Shown piece after piece: positions 63,489 to 64,000 of a stretch of 64,000 nucleotides of DNA. Made by a program: the position numbers and the translations under genes. The notes beneath the pieces are model-generated. The model did not search any database. It was not told the origin of the DNA and saw nothing but the letters and a program-made list of their open reading frames with translations. Source of the stretch: Ahaetulla prasina (lineage: Eukaryota > Chordata > Lepidosauria > Squamata > Colubridae); contig NC_080540.1 in assembly GCF_028640845.1 (NCBI RefSeq), forward strand, positions 131,220,420 through 131,284,419, written 5' to 3'. Each line of letters begins with the position of its first letter. Position 1 is the first letter of the stretch.

Positions 63489-63570
63489 ATGAGCCGTACC
63501 GGGGGTATCCTCGGCTGCGGCCGGCGTCTTTCTGCGCTCGGGATCTTGCCGCCCAAGGGTCCTCTAGCTG
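63489..63570 (+). CDS. FDXR: Probable FDXR coding exon 1 (mitochondrial presequence)
   Basis: FDXR is the mitochondrial NADPH-dependent reductase that passes electrons to ferredoxin for steroid and Fe-S metabolism. Here 27 codons begin MSRTGGILGCGRRLSALGIL and end at a good donor, GCTG|GTGAGC. The peptide has several Arg, small and hydrophobic residues and no acidic residue, as expected for a mitochondrial targeting peptide. Its end (LPPKGPLAG) resembles the LPPAG region of mammalian FDXR exon 1 as I recall it. FDXR lies directly downstream of FADS6 on the same strand in mammals, which supports the call. The catalytic exons are outside the window. Another short first exon is possible. Confidence 0.6.
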
Positions 63571-64000
63571 GTGAGCGATCTCTCGTTTTTCTGCAGTTTG
63601 TGAATGTAGCTGGGGGGATTGCAGAGAGATTTTGCAGTCCAGGAGGAAGCTAGAGGCAGGGAGACTTAAAAACAGTGAGATTCAAAAGGTGCGGAAGAGC
63701 TCGGACTATGGAATGATAGAAGGATATCGAGGGATCCATAGTCCTATCTCCTTGTCTTTGCAAAAAAAGAAAAGAAAAAGAAAAAAGATAATTACGGTGG
63801 AAGGAAAGGGTGGGGGGGGGGAAGAGTCTGGTTTTTGGAAAGACTACCCGGATCAATTGTGCCGGCTCTCCCGTTCCCTCTAGAAAAGCACTTCAGGTCC
63901 ACTTTACACTTATAGTCCAGTTTATTTGAATAAGATCAAGTCGAGGAAGTTGGTCCATATCAGGGGAAAAGATAAATGGGGATAAGCGTGGTGCTGTTGC
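63571..64000 (+). other. FDXR: Start of FDXR intron 1
   Basis: Sequence after the GTGAGC donor. It includes A-rich and G-rich runs near 63760-63825 and an open frame from 63632 that looks like chance. No further exon is recognisable before the window ends. Confidence 0.45.

Noticed and set aside
63632..63883. Possible second FDXR exon (83-codon open frame)
   Set aside because: It lies after a strong donor, is Lys/Arg-rich from A-rich runs, and lacks the dinucleotide-binding motif expected in the next FDXR exons.

Overview
This window is nuclear DNA from a squamate reptile, most likely an advanced snake. The evidence is intron-split vertebrate genes, very dense interspersed repeats (CR1, L1, R4-type and CR1/L2-type LINEs, tRNA-derived SINEs, hAT and mariner-type MITEs), and LINE 3' ends that run into (TTCTA)n microsatellites. 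As I recall, such tails are described for a CR1 LINE family of snakes. I saw no prokaryotic features, CRISPR arrays or operons.

Two host protein-coding genes can be supported, both on the + strand. The main one is a complete six-exon FADS6 (fatty acid desaturase 6) gene, coding from 27146 to 48979. Its five introns are all GT-AG and the reading frame stays open across every junction, giving 481 codons with all three histidine boxes intact. The second is the probable first coding exon of FDXR (ferredoxin/adrenodoxin reductase) at 63489-63570, supported mainly by the FADS6-FDXR gene order known from other vertebrates. The rest of FDXR lies beyond the window. FADS6 acts in membrane lipid desaturation and FDXR in mitochondrial electron transfer. 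Nothing in the sequence suggests they work together.

Layout. 1-26.7 kb is a repeat graveyard upstream of FADS6: hAT MITEs, a SINE split by a hAT element, a nearly full-length broken CR1 (3.0-6.65 kb), an R4-clade LINE split by a hAT element (6.7-9.3 kb), a near-complete L1 with an 18-bp target-site duplication (9.36-14.91 kb), a solo LTR (15.6-16.16 kb), a mariner transposase fossil (16.2-17.25 kb), CR1/L2-type LINE 3' ends and an antisense CR1. 26.7-27.6 kb is the GC-rich FADS6 promoter and first exon. FADS6 introns carry antisense L1 pieces, hAT elements, SINEs, a Rex1-like LINE and a Ty3/gypsy remnant. 49-63 kb is intergenic, with a 5S-rRNA-like SINE, a (TTCTA)n-tailed LINE, and a young antisense CR1 nested inside a Rex1-like LINE. 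The FDXR promoter region follows at 63.2-63.5 kb.

I did not find a new enzyme or defence system. The most notable observations are structural. Many elements have exact target-site duplications readable directly from the sequence. Two hAT elements sit side by side sharing one duplication. A hAT MITE lies 14 bp from the FADS6 exon 4 splice donor. FADS6 also has a long acidic N-terminal extension.
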